Shown here: in pieces, positions 12,701 to 23,795 of the stretch
Layout: each line of letters begins with the position of its first letter
Numbering within the stretch: the first letter of the stretch is position 1
Assembly: GCA_023313575.1 (NCBI GenBank)
Contig: JAJTTP010000008.1
Span: 1,116,001 to 1,180,000 of the forward strand
Length of the DNA: 64,000 nucleotides
Source of the DNA: Eutypella sp. D-1
Lineage: Eukaryota > Ascomycota > Sordariomycetes > Xylariales > Diatrypaceae
Direction of reading: 5' to 3'
Made by a program: the position numbers and the translations under genes
Notes under the pieces: model-generated
The model's input: only the letters and a program-made list of their open reading frames with translations
Told to the model about the DNA's origin: nothing
The model's database searches: none

Positions 12701-14582
12701 TTGGTCGACGGCCATCCCCGCGATACCTCTTTCCAGCGCAAGACCGGTTACGTTCAGCAGCAGGATCTCCATCTGTCTACCAGTACCGTCCGTGAAGCTC
12801 TTGAGTTCTCTGCCCTCCTCCGCCAGCCGGCCGATGTGCCTAAGACGGAGAAGATCGCCTACGTCAACGAAGTTATCAAGCTCCTGGATATGCAAGAGTA
12901 TGCCGACGCTGTCGTTGGTGTACCGGGTGAGGGTCTTAACGTTGAGCAAAGGAAGCGTCTTACGATCGGTGTTGAGCTTGCTGCTAAGCCTCCTCTGTTG
13001 CTCTTTGTCGACGAGCCCACCTCCGGTCTTGACTCCCAGACGTCCTGGGCCATCATGGATCTTCTTGAGAAGTTGACCAAGAGCGGCCAGGCTATCCTCT
13101 GCACCATCCACCAGCCTTCCGCCATGCTTTTCCAGCGTTTCGACCGTCTCCTCTTCCTCGCCAGGGGTGGAAGAACTGTCTACTTCGGCGACATCGGCGA
13201 GAATTCTAAGACCATGACCAGCTACTTCGAGCGCAACGGTGCCCACCCTTGCCCTGAGGATGCCAACCCCGCTGAGTGGATGTTGGAGGCCATTGGTGCC
13301 GCCCCGGGTAGCCACTCCGACATCGACTGGTTCCAGGCGTGGCGTGGTAGTTCCGAGTATCAGGCAGTGCAGGCAGAGCTGCAGCGTCTAAAGGACGAGG
13401 CGCCCACCCTGCCGCCTCCGTCCAAGGAAGACCAGTCGTATCGGGAGCATGCCGCTAGTTTCTGGACCCAACTGCAGCTCGTTACGCACCGTGTATACCA
13501 GCAGTACTGGCGGACGCCGTCGTACATATACGCTAAGGCAGCTCTCTGTATCTCCGTCGCGCTCTTTATCGGTTTGGTATTCCTCGATGCTCCCATCACA
13601 CAGCAGGGCCTTCAGAACCAGTCTTTCGCCATCTTCAATATCTTGACGGTCTTCGGTCAGCTCTGTCAACAGACGATGCCGTACTTCGTGGTCCAGCGGT
13701 CGCTATACGAGGTGCGCGAGCGTCCCTCAAAGGCCTATGGCTGGAAGGTATTCATGCTTGCCCAGACCCTTGCCGAACTTCCCTACAATAGTGTCATGGC
13801 TTTCTTCATGTTCATCTGCTGGTACTACCCTGTTGGTCTGCAGAAGAACGCCGAGGCCGCCGGTCAGACTTCCGAGCGTGGTGCGCTTGTCTTCCTGCTT
13901 ATGCTTGCCTTCATGTGGTTTGCGGCAACCTTTACACACATGGTTATCGCGGCGTTCGAGACGGCTGAGGCGGGCGGTAACGCCGCCAACATCCTCTTCA
14001 TGTTGTGCTTGATCTTCTGCGGTGTGCTCGCGAACCCCGACTCGATGCCTCGCTTCTGGATCTTCATGTATCGTGTCAGTCCATTCACGTACTTAGTTTC
14101 ATCCATGTTATCAGCCGCCGTTGCCAACACCGCCGCTTACTGCGCCGATAACGAGTTCCTCAACTTCGACCCGCTTAGCGGCCAAACCTGCGACCAGTAC
14201 ATGGACAGCTACATCAATGGTAACGCCACTTTAGGCCTGAAAGCGGCTGGCGGTTACCTCACGAACCCTAGCGCCACTGAGAACTGCCAGTACTGCCCTA
14301 TCGGTGACACCAACACGTACCTGGATGGTGTCAAGTCCAAGTATAGTGAGTTTTCCCGCGCCCCGTCTATAACCCTGCCGCCCATACAATCTCGTCTCTC
14401 AATCACATTCGCATTTGCTTTATGTGAACAAGTCACTAACTGTTACTCTAGGCGAACGATGGCGCAACTACGGTATCTTCTTGGTCTACGTCGTCTTCAA
14501 CGTCTTCGGTGCCCTGTTCCTGTACTGGCTCACCCGCGTGCCCAAGGGCGAGAAGAAGGAGAAGAAAGGCAAGAAGGAATAG
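9789..14582 (+). CDS. PDR-type (ABCG) ABC multidrug transporter
   Basis: Four exons: 9789..10512, 10569..11608, 11681..14345 and 14452..14582, with introns of 56, 72 and 106 nt. All joins keep frame and restore family sequence (for example [11 protein letters not shown] and [13 protein letters not shown]), giving 1519 residues, the usual PDR length. The layout is NBD1-TMD1-NBD2-TMD2. NBD1 has Walker [10 protein letters not shown] (210-218, Cys in place of Lys), signature VSGGERK (326-332) and the altered Walker [10 protein letters not shown] (349-357). NBD2 has a canonical Walker [10 protein letters not shown] (~902-910), a degenerate signature LNVEQRKR and Walker B LLLFVDEP (~1027). This asymmetry of degenerate half-sites is normal for fungal PDR pumps. 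The protein should sit in the plasma membrane and export hydrophobic drugs, azoles or plant and fungal metabolites; the substrate cannot be read from sequence. The Lys-rich C-terminus (KKEKKGKKE) ends the protein. Confidence 0.96.
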
Positions 14583-17018
14583 ACCTTCGAACGATCAAAA
14601 CAACAAAAAAAAAACATAGAAAAAGGGAACGAATGACGTCGAAAAATCACGAAATCGCCAAGTTTGGTTTTATCGACACGTCACCTAAGGTCTTCAAGAT
14701 GAGGCATATTACCCTCGTCAACCCTGGTTGTTCCCAACCACACCGATACATATTTTCCTTTTCTTTCGTCATCTGCCCCAATAGACTCGCGTCTCTTCGA
14801 CTGTAGCGACGTTTCTGGCATATACTTCATTTCCGCTCTTTTATGTAACCCACCCCCTACCACCACCTCTTGTATTTACGCCTATAATCCCCGTGTGTAT
14901 GTGTTGATGTCGATGATGTTTTGATCGGATGTGGATGTGGATGAGGATGAAGATGTGGATATTTGATTTTGGACCCTAAGCTTTATTGGTCGGACGGCGC
15001 GGAAATAGGACAGAATGGATAGATAGATATCTGTTCGCGGGCTCGGCTTTTATGGATTACCCGCCGTTGTCAACAACATCATAGATGAGAATAATAATAA
15101 CTAGATTCGAATTCTAGCAGCAATTTCACCGCGAGATGGAACACCTTAGACCACGTAATGTTAGAATTTCCTGAAACGTTTTGAGAAGCTAGTCCCCTTA
15201 GACTTTGCCTCGATGCTAGGAAAAAAAAATTCCGTTTCGAGTACTTGGTTCTCTATACAATTTCAGGGGTCAAGGAAGGCGGTGATAGGTCTGTGCAACG
15301 CTTTAAAAATGAAGAGTACGACAGCAGCAAGGTCCACACAAGACATAGTAACTAATGGTCGCTCAATAATATTCCAGCACATACACGTATTCCGATGGCG
15401 CCGCTGTGAGACGTGTCCCCTCACACGGTGCATCAATCTTTGGTAAGATGCATGGGCCAAGTGTCGAGGTGAGAAGCATGCGGATAGATAAGTTATGATA
15501 ACATTCAAATGATAAATAGTCTGCAGATACAGTGAATTTCTTGAAAAGGGGTCTGGCGCTGTTACGGTAAATGAGCTGGTGTTTTCCCTCAATGGCTGCC
15601 TTAACAATCGACCTCGTTATACTGCCGCTGATTACCCCTAGATGGATGAATGGTCGGGACCGGTGGAATAATGGTTTATGAGATAGTGCAGGGTTCCGGA
15701 TGATCCGCTGAACCCTCTCCCCCATCTTCCCATTCGCTATCGAGGCAGTTTGAAATTTTATGTGAGCGGCCCGCGGTCTAGTTTGTTGCTACAACCACAC
15801 ATAAACTACCTCTCAGTTACCGTACACACCGCGCTTCCGACCTTTCTTCGCCACAGGCATGCTTGGGGTTTGTCCAAGGAAGACATATCCTGGGCGAGGC
15901 AATCCATTTCAGTATTCCGGACACTCGGCCAAAAGAATATCCCAATGAGGCATGTCCGAGCGAGTCGGGATGTTGCTGTGCATGTGCGCATCTACAAAGT
16001 TACCACTTTCCACCGCGGACCTAGTAAGTACGTCCAGGCAATAACCGACGGCTACTGAAGCGTCCTTAGGCGGCGGGCCGGTATCCACAATAGCAGTACC
16101 CACTAGTTCCGCGTCGCTGTAGTCGCTGGACCTTCGGGCTTGGTCCGGGAGCCTGGCAACGGACGGAAGGCCGGTGGCAAGGAGCTCCGGGGCAACGACG
16201 CTGGGACCGTGCCCGCATGTGGTGGGGTACCTATCGACTATTAACATCCGGCACCGCTTGGTCTTAGCCCCGCTCATGCCCGGCAGGGCCCGAGTTCGGG
16301 CAAAGCCGCCTCGCACTTTGATGAGCTTAGATAGGGTATTTCTCCAGTAAAGCGGACTCGCAGGCGTAACATAAGGCTATTATGATTGTGATAAGACGGG
16401 CAACACCGACGTGTAGCTGTCGTCTCTTGTGCTGTCTTCCTTGCACTCCACATGCGCTTCCTCTTTTCTTTTTCCTCTCAACTGGGCATCGTTTTGATTT
16501 CACGTTCGGAGCTGGCCATTTTCATCGTCGATTCGATAGGCCGTTCGTCTCCTACGGGACCATCTCAAGTTGAGTCGAGTATGAGTGCAGGTCCACGTCG
16601 CGTATCTGAACAACGCTGCTTCATCCGTATCTGTCACATAGTAGCTGTTGTTTCACATAAATTTTGAATTGCTGGCACGATACGCTCTAGGACCGTCCCG
16701 TTTAGACGTTATCTTGTCATTGTATATGTACTTTGGTATATATATCCTGCCGCTCAAGCGGGTGGGCCGGGTTCTCACATACATCCTTTTATGTGGTCAG
16801 CCGCCGAAGAACAAAAACCATACGGTTGAAGCGCGACAAAAATACACACTCTACAAGGCTCCTCGTGTGATTTACACGCCGCGTGTTCGCCGATAGGAAC
16901 TGTTGATCCTTATCCCGGCGGCAGGCGGCAATCACGGTGTCGCGGAAGCGGAATACAATATAAGCACCCAACGACGACAAAAAGGTCCACATGCAAGGGT
17001 ATCGTCATGTCGTTCAGT
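14583..17018. other. intergenic spacer
   Basis: This stretch is the 3' flank of the ABC transporter, including GATGTGGAT-type short repeats around 14915-14960, and the 3' flank of the membrane-protein gene. The longest open frames (15263-15725 and 15909-16316, both minus) are without domains, and the second starts with GTG. A tRNA-like T-arm at 15101-15117 has no matching acceptor stem. No RNA gene is supported. Confidence 0.5.
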
Positions 17019-17961
17019 TCATATATGTACGCGTCCCGTCGTCGGTTCCCTGTTGTACGTGTCATGCACCGCGACACGGATGTTGATGACCCTGGCCTCT
17101 ACGAATCGGAAGAGCTGAAAGAACGCCACAAACACGCCGGACAGGCTGTAACACACACGATTAGTTAAACCTGAACTTAGGACTTTTGTCTTTTTTCTTT
17201 GGGGGAAGGGGGGGAGGTATTCTCCCACTCAATATGCTGCGTGGAAAGACTTACACAACGAAGACTATCATGACAGTAGTCTTGGGCCTCAGACCAACAT
17301 AATGGGCACCCCAGAACTGATCCATGGACTGGGTGGAATGGAGCAGCAGAGTGAGCACAGAGAAGGCGACGACGAGATCGAAGACAGACACGGCCATGCG
17401 GCGGGTGCGGCGACGGGCCTCGGCCTCTTCTTCGTCGGGGCCGCCGGCGGATAGTACGGTGTGGCCGCCGACGGATAGGCTGACAGGGGGCATGCCGCAG
17501 ATGCGGCGCGGGGAGGGAAAATAGGCATAGCCGGCGACGGCGAGGGTGGCGGCGACGAAGTTCCAGACGAAGGAGACCCACACCAAGTTGAAGAGCAGCT
17601 TGTGCTCCGGGGGCCACCAGGCAGTGTCCACCTTAGTGTGTATGCGGACCAAGGCAGACCCGGAGACGCAGGAGGCGAGGTAGCGCAGCAGGGCGATTAG
17701 CGGCATATTAAGAGTGCGGCCACCCCCGGTGCGTATGTCATGACCTTTGTCGCAGCGATTACATATGCTTTGAGTGTGGCTGTTGCTGTTATTGCTTTGA
17801 CTGCTGCTGCTGCCGCTTTGGTTGTGGTGGTTATGGGTTGGTGATAAGAGCGACTGCGAGGCTGGCGATACCTTCTCGAAGACGGTGGAGGAGGCGGAAC
17901 TCTCAGAGGATATTCTGTCGTCGCTGCGGCCTCGCGCAGTAATGCTGCTGCTACTGGCCAT
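17019..17961 (-). CDS. hypothetical multi-pass membrane protein
   Basis: Two exons on the minus strand: 17961..17255 and 17145..17019, with a 109-nt intron (donor GTAAGT, acceptor ACAG), giving 277 residues. The start ATG opens a Ser/Asn/His-rich, hydrophilic N-terminal 80 residues. Hydrophobic segments follow at about 86-105, 122-147, 189-208 and 228-250, with a Glu/Arg-rich loop at 173-188. The intron falls inside the last membrane segment, and splicing restores it. A four-helix layout with a cytosolic tail would fit MARVEL-like fungal proteins, but no signature residue confirms this and the function is unknown. Protein-like composition, clean splice consensus and an uninterrupted 235-codon first exon argue for a real gene. 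Confidence 0.7.
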
Positions 17962-20039
17962 TTTGGTTGGTGCTCCCCCGCGCTGGTCCCAATTGCAATT
18001 CTGATTCCAATTGGAGACTCCAATTGCGATTGCAATTCCAGTTCTAGCTTATGCTAATCCCGATTTCAAATTATCTGGCGTTGAGACAATTGGTCGCGGG
18101 GTTGCATGTGAAACTGAAACCTTTCCAAGCTTCTCTTCTACCCTTTTCCCTTCCTGCTTTCCCTTATTTACTTCTTTTAGCCTGACAGCCCAGGAACAGC
18201 CAACTGGTCGTTATTTCGATTCAGTTGACATTCGAGGGAAAGGCTCAAAAGGTGAGCCTCCTACAAGACAAGACAAGACGAGACGAAGAGTCGGTCGGGT
18301 TGTCGGAATAGGAGAGTTCGATAAATCGGGAACAAACCTTAGAACATTGAAAGCGTTAATTGTAATAATAAAAATGTTCAGGGGATCGTAGTGGCTGAAA
18401 TAGGCTAGGCTGGACAGCCAGTTCCTGGTGAACTGGGAAAGAGCAACTGGGTCCTTTAAGTAATGTTAAATTAGGAGCTACGACTCAAGTCATTCAAGTC
18501 CACTGGACTGGTCTTCCTCAATTCACCTATGATTGCCGGGGCTGTCGGGATTAAAGCACGAGGGAAAGGTCGGAGAAGGGGCTAGCTAAAGAGGCTAGGG
18601 TAGTTGTTATCTGGGCTGTTCTTGCCCGCACCTTCAAATACCTAAAGCGCTGCTTCCTCCTTCAGCGCCGACCGCCCCCGTTTTAGTAACCTCCACGCCG
18701 AGACGGATCTATTCTAACTTTAGTTAGGTCACCATCATGACCCGCCCAATTGCATGGCCAGTCTGGGGTGCTTGGGTGCCACAGAACCATTTGGCCTTTT
18801 CTGTCTTAGTTCACTTGGTGGCTGCTGCGTAAGCCTCAAGAGACAATTTATGTAATGTAGGTAGATAGACAGGTGATAACTAAGGCGCCGCCTCAGTGTG
18901 TATTTAAATAGATGATAGGAGGCTGGCAGGGCTGACTGGCTGACTGACTTGGTCGGCTGTTGGTCTACAGTACGAAGCGGTATTCCATCATATCACTGCC
19001 TTATATGTCATTCATGCATCTTTAAATGGGTAGATTTTATCTATAAAAAAGGGGCCCTCCTTTTCCCATACGTAATAAGCTCGGTGCCTTTACGCGCCGT
19101 GCTGACTACTGTTGGTCCAACACGCGCGAGTCGAAGATACGCCCGGCGGGAGAAGGAGGAGTCAAGAAACAAGATATGGCATAATGACGACATATTATCG
19201 TATGCTTAATGCCTCAAGTGGCCTCAATCTGTTACACCATTGATAAATGCAACTGTGTCAGAGCCTACCTAGGTACGTTTCCGATCTGTGCCTCCCCAAT
19301 ACGTAGTAAGTCGCCTCTGTAAGTCTTGGCGCCCACACAATCTCACCAACCAAACCGAGGGGCCCTCCTCTCTCCCCGGCTTCACTCTCGCATGCTCACT
19401 CTCGGCTGCATAGTACACAGCATGTCGACGTTGGTTCAACAACGTACAGCCTCGTACAGCCTCGAAACAAAGTGTCAAATTACTTCGCCAATCTGTCAAA
19501 CACAATACCCTGCAATCTTAGGGACTCGAGGCAAGTGATAGGAGACCATACCCGCCATCGGTCAGGTCACCCGGGCTACGTGCGGTAGTGCAAGACGCCG
19601 AATCACGCGTTTCCACTCTACAGATTAGAGAAACCCCTCTGAGCCCTCTAATGGCATCGCATAACACCTTGTACGTCAAGCAAAGAGCACCTGCATATTC
19701 GAGAAGTAAATTCGCGGAAATTCATTCGATTCTAATGCATCGCAAAGAAACACTGATATCTACCTCACCTCGTGGCACTGAGTTGTGCCCGTATAACTAA
19801 CTATACTACTTCGTATGTGAGGTTACTTCTAGGAAGTTGAGCCACCGCATCAGTTCAAAAAGAGGGGGTGCTCTCAGATAATTGGCAAATGATATGAGAA
19901 AACGCGCCGAAAAGTTCTAGCCAGAACGAAGATATTGTCTCCATGCTCTGGTCGGTAAGGACGAACGTAGATTTCAGTAGCCGAGCGGCCGAGTTGGGAG
20001 CGTCTGTGCTCCAACAACATATCTCTAGAATATGGGGGT
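17962..20039. other. intergenic spacer
   Basis: Upstream flank of the membrane-protein gene and downstream flank of the GTPase gene. Immediately upstream of the 17961 start, a short stretch (about 17985-18050) repeats variations of 'ccaattg/gcaattc'. Open frames are short and unrelated, and nothing else is recognised. Confidence 0.45.
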
Positions 20040-23000
20040 TCAGTTCTCGGAAACACGGCTGCTGGCCCTTCGCTTACTTGCCCGGGTGGTGTATCCTTCA
20101 GGCCGGACTGGCTCATGTGCTCGCTTCTTGCCGCCGCTATTTGTTTCTCGGCTGAACAACCTTCCCGTGACGGCTACCAGGCCGTCCGTCACGGCCGAGG
20201 TGACCTTCGAACGGATGCGCTGGAGAGAGCCCATCACACCATTTCCTTTCGCGGGGTACTGGAAGGAAGCCACGACATCTTTGTTAACCTTCGGGCGAAA
20301 TTGTTGTTCTCGGAAGTCTTCAGCTTTGGACCATTCTACTGCCTCCCGAATTTTTTGCAGCCTTGCCCCCCAGTGCGGGAGGGCGTAAAGCTTGTCGACC
20401 ATGTCGTCTACCATTTCCTCATCAACCAATTCGGCATCGTCAGAACTTGCCATTTTCTCCTCCAGGAGCTTAATACGAGTTTGGTATTCATCCTTGCTCT
20501 TCTCTAGCCCCTCTAGGCGCCTTTCATTCTCGGGGACCGCGTTCCCTTTCGATTGAGAGAACGCTATCAGATCCCGTTCCTCCTTGATCTGCACATTCAA
20601 GTATGCGATCATCGCGTCGTTGTACGGCGCGATGCTGTTGCCTTTCAGGAAGACGCCAAACTGCGAGGCGGCTTGCCGAATCTCTGCAAGTTCGTCCCGG
20701 TGCTCCTGAAGCTGCTTCTCAAGGGTTTTCACCGCCAAGCGACGAGCCTCGAGCGCCGTTCGGCTCTCCTGTAGCTCGGTCTGGATCTTATTGTCGATAA
20801 CGTCCACGATTTTCTCCTCTTGGGAAAAACGGATGTGCATATGCTCCTGCCAATGATGACCACATTTTTCATTGCAGCAGTGAGAAGAGGCATGAAATGC
20901 AGCGCAATTCATGAGTCCCGCGTGCCCGATGACCTCCTCAGAAACCTCAGTGAGATAGCATGGGTCGTGGCACAGCGACCTGTACAGTGGTCGTTTCACT
21001 CCGCCAACATCTTTGAAATCAACACAGCTTGCGTTTTTGCAGACGGTCCGGGGGTAGGAAAGGGGACGAATTTCCACATCGATTCTTTGGTAGTATAAAA
21101 CATTCTGAAGGACGGCCTCATGTGTTGTGGCGTTATTGACTTGGGTCAGCTGATCAGCCGCGAGATCGATTGTCCTCCGGATCATGTCATCGACATCTGC
21201 TATGGGCGCCGTCAAATGCGATATGATCTCCCTAGCACGATTAAGGCAGATCGTCCCTGTGACCGAATGCGGCTCCAGGGTTGAGACGTATCGGAGAAGT
21301 CGATGTGTCTCCTCGGCTGATCGTTGCCAGCTACGGCGGAAGTCCTCTAGATTATCCGTCGGAATGCACCCTTGCTTCTGTGCTGCAAGACAGCGGAAAC
21401 TCTCAGAGTCGAAACAAAAGACGTTGTCGGGGTGGAGGGTTAGTCCTAGGGACTTGTGCTGTTCGAGCAACCTCTCGAGCGGCTTGTAAGAGTCGCCCGG
21501 CATGTAATTGGACTGCCGTGTGTTGGTGAACCCCCACATGATGTTCCTAGCCGCATCCCGGTGCAGGTATGTGAGTAGCTCCTGGATGCAGAAACGGAAC
21601 GTCAGCGTCAGGCGAGACGCGTTGGGCTTGAGAAGAATGATGACACCGTTTAGATTGTGGATGCGGTTTAGCGTTTGCAGGATGTTGTCTAAATTCTTGC
21701 GGTCGGCATCGACGCCACGCACATCGCCGACGCCAGGTGTGTCGATAATGCGATAAACTGTATCACCGATCGGGATCCGGTAGACGCCTGTTTGCTGAGT
21801 CGCTGAGTCTCCGCGAGTTCCATCGGCCTCATATCGGTCGTTCTCGCCCACCCGAATATCAGTCTGGACAAACTTTCGTCCATTCGGAGTCTCTTCGATG
21901 CGCTGCATCGTGAAGGAGCTAGGAATGATCGCCTCGTCCAGATCACGATGAGTCATATAATTGTAGAAAGCATTGATAAACGTAGATTTTCCAACCCCCG
22001 TTTCCCCCAGCAGCAGGATGTTCTGGTATTTGTACGATTCGAGCCGTGCCAGCCGAGAGGTGAGGGTACTTCCTCGCGGGTAAGGAATGAAGTTCTTCCC
22101 GTGTGTATGGTCTTTGCACTGCCAGGTAAATGACATCGCTTTGGCACGTCCACAGTCACAGTACAGCTGCTTGGCATGATACTCGAGAGGCTGACGGCAT
22201 TTGTAGCAGTGCCACTCCCGCTCTTCATTGCCACACGCAAAATTGGGACATGCGATATTGACGGGCCGGCGGTCTATGGGTGGAGGGCACTCGTCCTGAA
22301 TGAGTGCCTTAGGGTCGTACTTGGCAAACGACTGGTCGGCGTAGTCCTGAGCCTCCCGCATATCCCGGACGACAACCTCACCTTGTCTATAGAATGAAAT
22401 GCGCGATTTTGAAAAATTAATGTCGTCCGTGTCGCATTCTGCCGCTACCACTAGGTAGTCTGATCTGCGTGACAGGAGATTATACAGGATACGCCGATTC
22501 GCTTCCCACACATTACGGTCTTTCTTCATATTCTGCGTGAAGAAAAACACGTATATGTTGCTCCCCGTAGAAATCGTGGACAATGCCCCTTCATGATCGC
22601 TATACTGGCCGCCGTTCTTCAGGAGGGTCGCCTTGAGATCGAGGTCCTCCTTGGCCTGCGAGAGGATCGGCGTCACTACTTTTGGCGACGCCTCTCCAGA
22701 GTAGCACCGCGCGAGGATTTCGGTGAGCGCCCTAGGGGGGCACTTGGACTCGCGAACATCCAAGAGAGTTCGACAGTAGTCTGATTTTAAAGCGATGATT
22801 TCTTTCATGGCCGCCTCTAATTGGCGTCCAATGATCGTGGCATCGTTGCTCTTGACGCTAAGGTAGAGGGAAATTGCCTCCGAGTCTTTGATATAATCTA
22901 GGACTGACCTTTCTAATTGGCTCCATTGATCAAAAACCCGGATGAATTGCTGAATAACCCCATCGGGGATGCGACCCATCGGCAATTTATGGTAGATACG

Positions 23001-23795
23001 GATACCAGCGAAGTGGCCGAGGGAGTCTGTGGGCGTGATAGTGTATGAGAGATGCACACCTCGCCCGTAGTCTTCCTTGTCAAGAAATGACGGGAGCTCG
23101 TCGATGATATTGATGACCTCGTTGATCGCGACATTCTGGATAGGCTGCTTGTTGGCTAGGTCCCAGAAGACGGCAAGTTTGGAATCTCCGAATGACTGGC
23201 GGAGCAGGTTGGGCTCATGATCGTCGTCTTCTCTTTTCATGAAGGATGTGCGCATGTACGACAAGAGCTGCTCCAGCAAAAAGGACTCCAGCTGGTTTTT
23301 GGGTAGGTTTGGATCCTGCTCTGCCGGTCCTCTCACCGCAATGATGACCCTGGCCCCAAATGTTATACCAGTTACGACATGCGTAGCATCACGGCATTTG
23401 TTGAGGGTCGCTCCTTCCGCCTCTATGAGGCTTTGCAGGTCGAGTTTCACTTCCTCCGTCTTGATCTCGAGCAAGAGTGCTCGTTCTTCGTGTTTCTCCG
23501 ACTTACGAGTTGACTTCAGGTAATATGCCGAGCCGGAGACCGGAACCATTCCAGCCAGGAAACTGCCGGCCAGCTGACTACCGATGCCTAGCCTTGCGAA
23601 CTTCTCCCCGAGCGTGTCACTCGAGAGGATGCTGGCCTTTCTCGAGTTAACGATGGTGGCCATGATTGCCTGAGGGGCCGGGTCTGACCGGAAGAGATTG
23701 AGAGGAAGGAACGAGTCGGCACGGGCATCGTAGAATGCCCCGAGGTCGCTGACCTGGCCCAAAGCCGGTCGCGACTCCTGTAGAAGACCCGCCAT
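20040..23795 (-). CDS. large GTPase with SNTX-like N-terminal region (predicted immunity/conflict-type protein)
   Basis: Intron-free frame of 1251 residues. The start is the first in-frame ATG (23795); the frame is open further upstream but contains no other ATG. Residues ~10-155 ('LGAFYDARADSF', then a conserved Gly/Ser-rich block at 68-93) resemble the N-terminal MACPF-like domain of stonustoxin/SNTX-related proteins, found in fish and, as uncharacterised proteins, in fungi. Residues ~215-500 may correspond to the helical and thioredoxin-like regions of that family (less certain). Cys pairs at 516/521, 530/533 and 546/548 look like zinc ribbons. A GTPase follows: P-loop GETGVGKST (597-605), G3 DTPGVGD (685-691) and TNTR (757-760) in the G4 position, closest in style to AIG1/Toc/septin-like GTPases. 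A Cys/His-rich segment (919-980), a coiled coil (~993-1115) and a basic tail (KKRAHEP...KRR) end it. No signal peptide is seen. The role is inferred, not shown. Confidence 0.85.
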   Translation of the reverse strand: MAGLLQESRPALGQVSDLGAFYDARADSFLPLNLFRSDPAPQAIMATIVNSRKASILSSDTLGEKFARLGIGSQLAGSFLAGMVPVSGSAYYLKSTRKSEKHEERALLLEIKTEEVKLDLQSLIEAEGATLNKCRDATHVVTGITFGARVIIAVRGPAEQDPNLPKNQLESFLLEQLLSYMRTSFMKREDDDHEPNLLRQSFGDSKLAVFWDLANKQPIQNVAINEVINIIDELPSFLDKEDYGRGVHLSYTITPTDSLGHFAGIRIYHKLPMGRIPDGVIQQFIRVFDQWSQLERSVLDYIKDSEAISLYLSVKSNDATIIGRQLEAAMKEIIALKSDYCRTLLDVRESKCPPRALTEILARCYSGEASPKVVTPILSQAKEDLDLKATLLKNGGQYSDHEGALSTISTGSNIYVFFFTQNMKKDRNVWEANRRILYNLLSRRSDYLVVAAECDTDDINFSKSRISFYRQGEVVVRDMREAQDYADQSFAKYDPKALIQDECPPPIDRRPVNIACPNFACGNEEREWHCYKCRQPLEYHAKQLYCDCGRAKAMSFTWQCKDHTHGKNFIPYPRGSTLTSRLARLESYKYQNILLLGETGVGKSTFINAFYNYMTHRDLDEAIIPSSFTMQRIEETPNGRKFVQTDIRVGENDRYEADGTRGDSATQQTGVYRIPIGDTVYRIIDTPGVGDVRGVDADRKNLDNILQTLNRIHNLNGVIILLKPNASRLTLTFRFCIQELLTYLHRDAARNIMWGFTNTRQSNYMPGDSYKPLERLLEQHKSLGLTLHPDNVFCFDSESFRCLAAQKQGCIPTDNLEDFRRSWQRSAEETHRLLRYVSTLEPHSVTGTICLNRAREIISHLTAPIADVDDMIRRTIDLAADQLTQVNNATTHEAVLQNVLYYQRIDVEIRPLSYPRTVCKNASCVDFKDVGGVKRPLYRSLCHDPCYLTEVSEEVIGHAGLMNCAAFHASSHCCNEKCGHHWQEHMHIRFSQEEKIVDVIDNKIQTELQESRTALEARRLAVKTLEKQLQEHRDELAEIRQAASQFGVFLKGNSIAPYNDAMIAYLNVQIKEERDLIAFSQSKGNAVPENERRLEGLEKSKDEYQTRIKLLEEKMASSDDAELVDEEMVDDMVDKLYALPHWGARLQKIREAVEWSKAEDFREQQFRPKVNKDVVASFQYPAKGNGVMGSLQRIRSKVTSAVTDGLVAVTGRLFSRETNSGGKKRAHEPVRPEGYTTRASKRRASSRVSEN

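Noticed and set aside
12203..13315. 370-codon open frame antisense to the ABC transporter
   Set aside because: It lies wholly opposite a well-supported exon; biased codon use in that exon removes stops from the opposite strand. The translation has no domain.
15101..15117. Perfect T-arm-like hairpin (CTAGA-TTCGAAT-TCTAG)
   Set aside because: No acceptor stem, D-arm or anticodon arm of a tRNA can be built around it.
15909..16316. 135-codon minus-strand open frame
   Set aside because: It starts with GTG, has no domain, and upstream sequence offers no convincing exon. A decayed gene cannot be excluded.
2497..18000. A secondary-metabolite or detoxification cluster (regulator, dioxygenase, transporter)
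   Set aside because: There is no backbone enzyme, the spacers are long, and the genes in between are unrelated, so co-location alone does not support a cluster.
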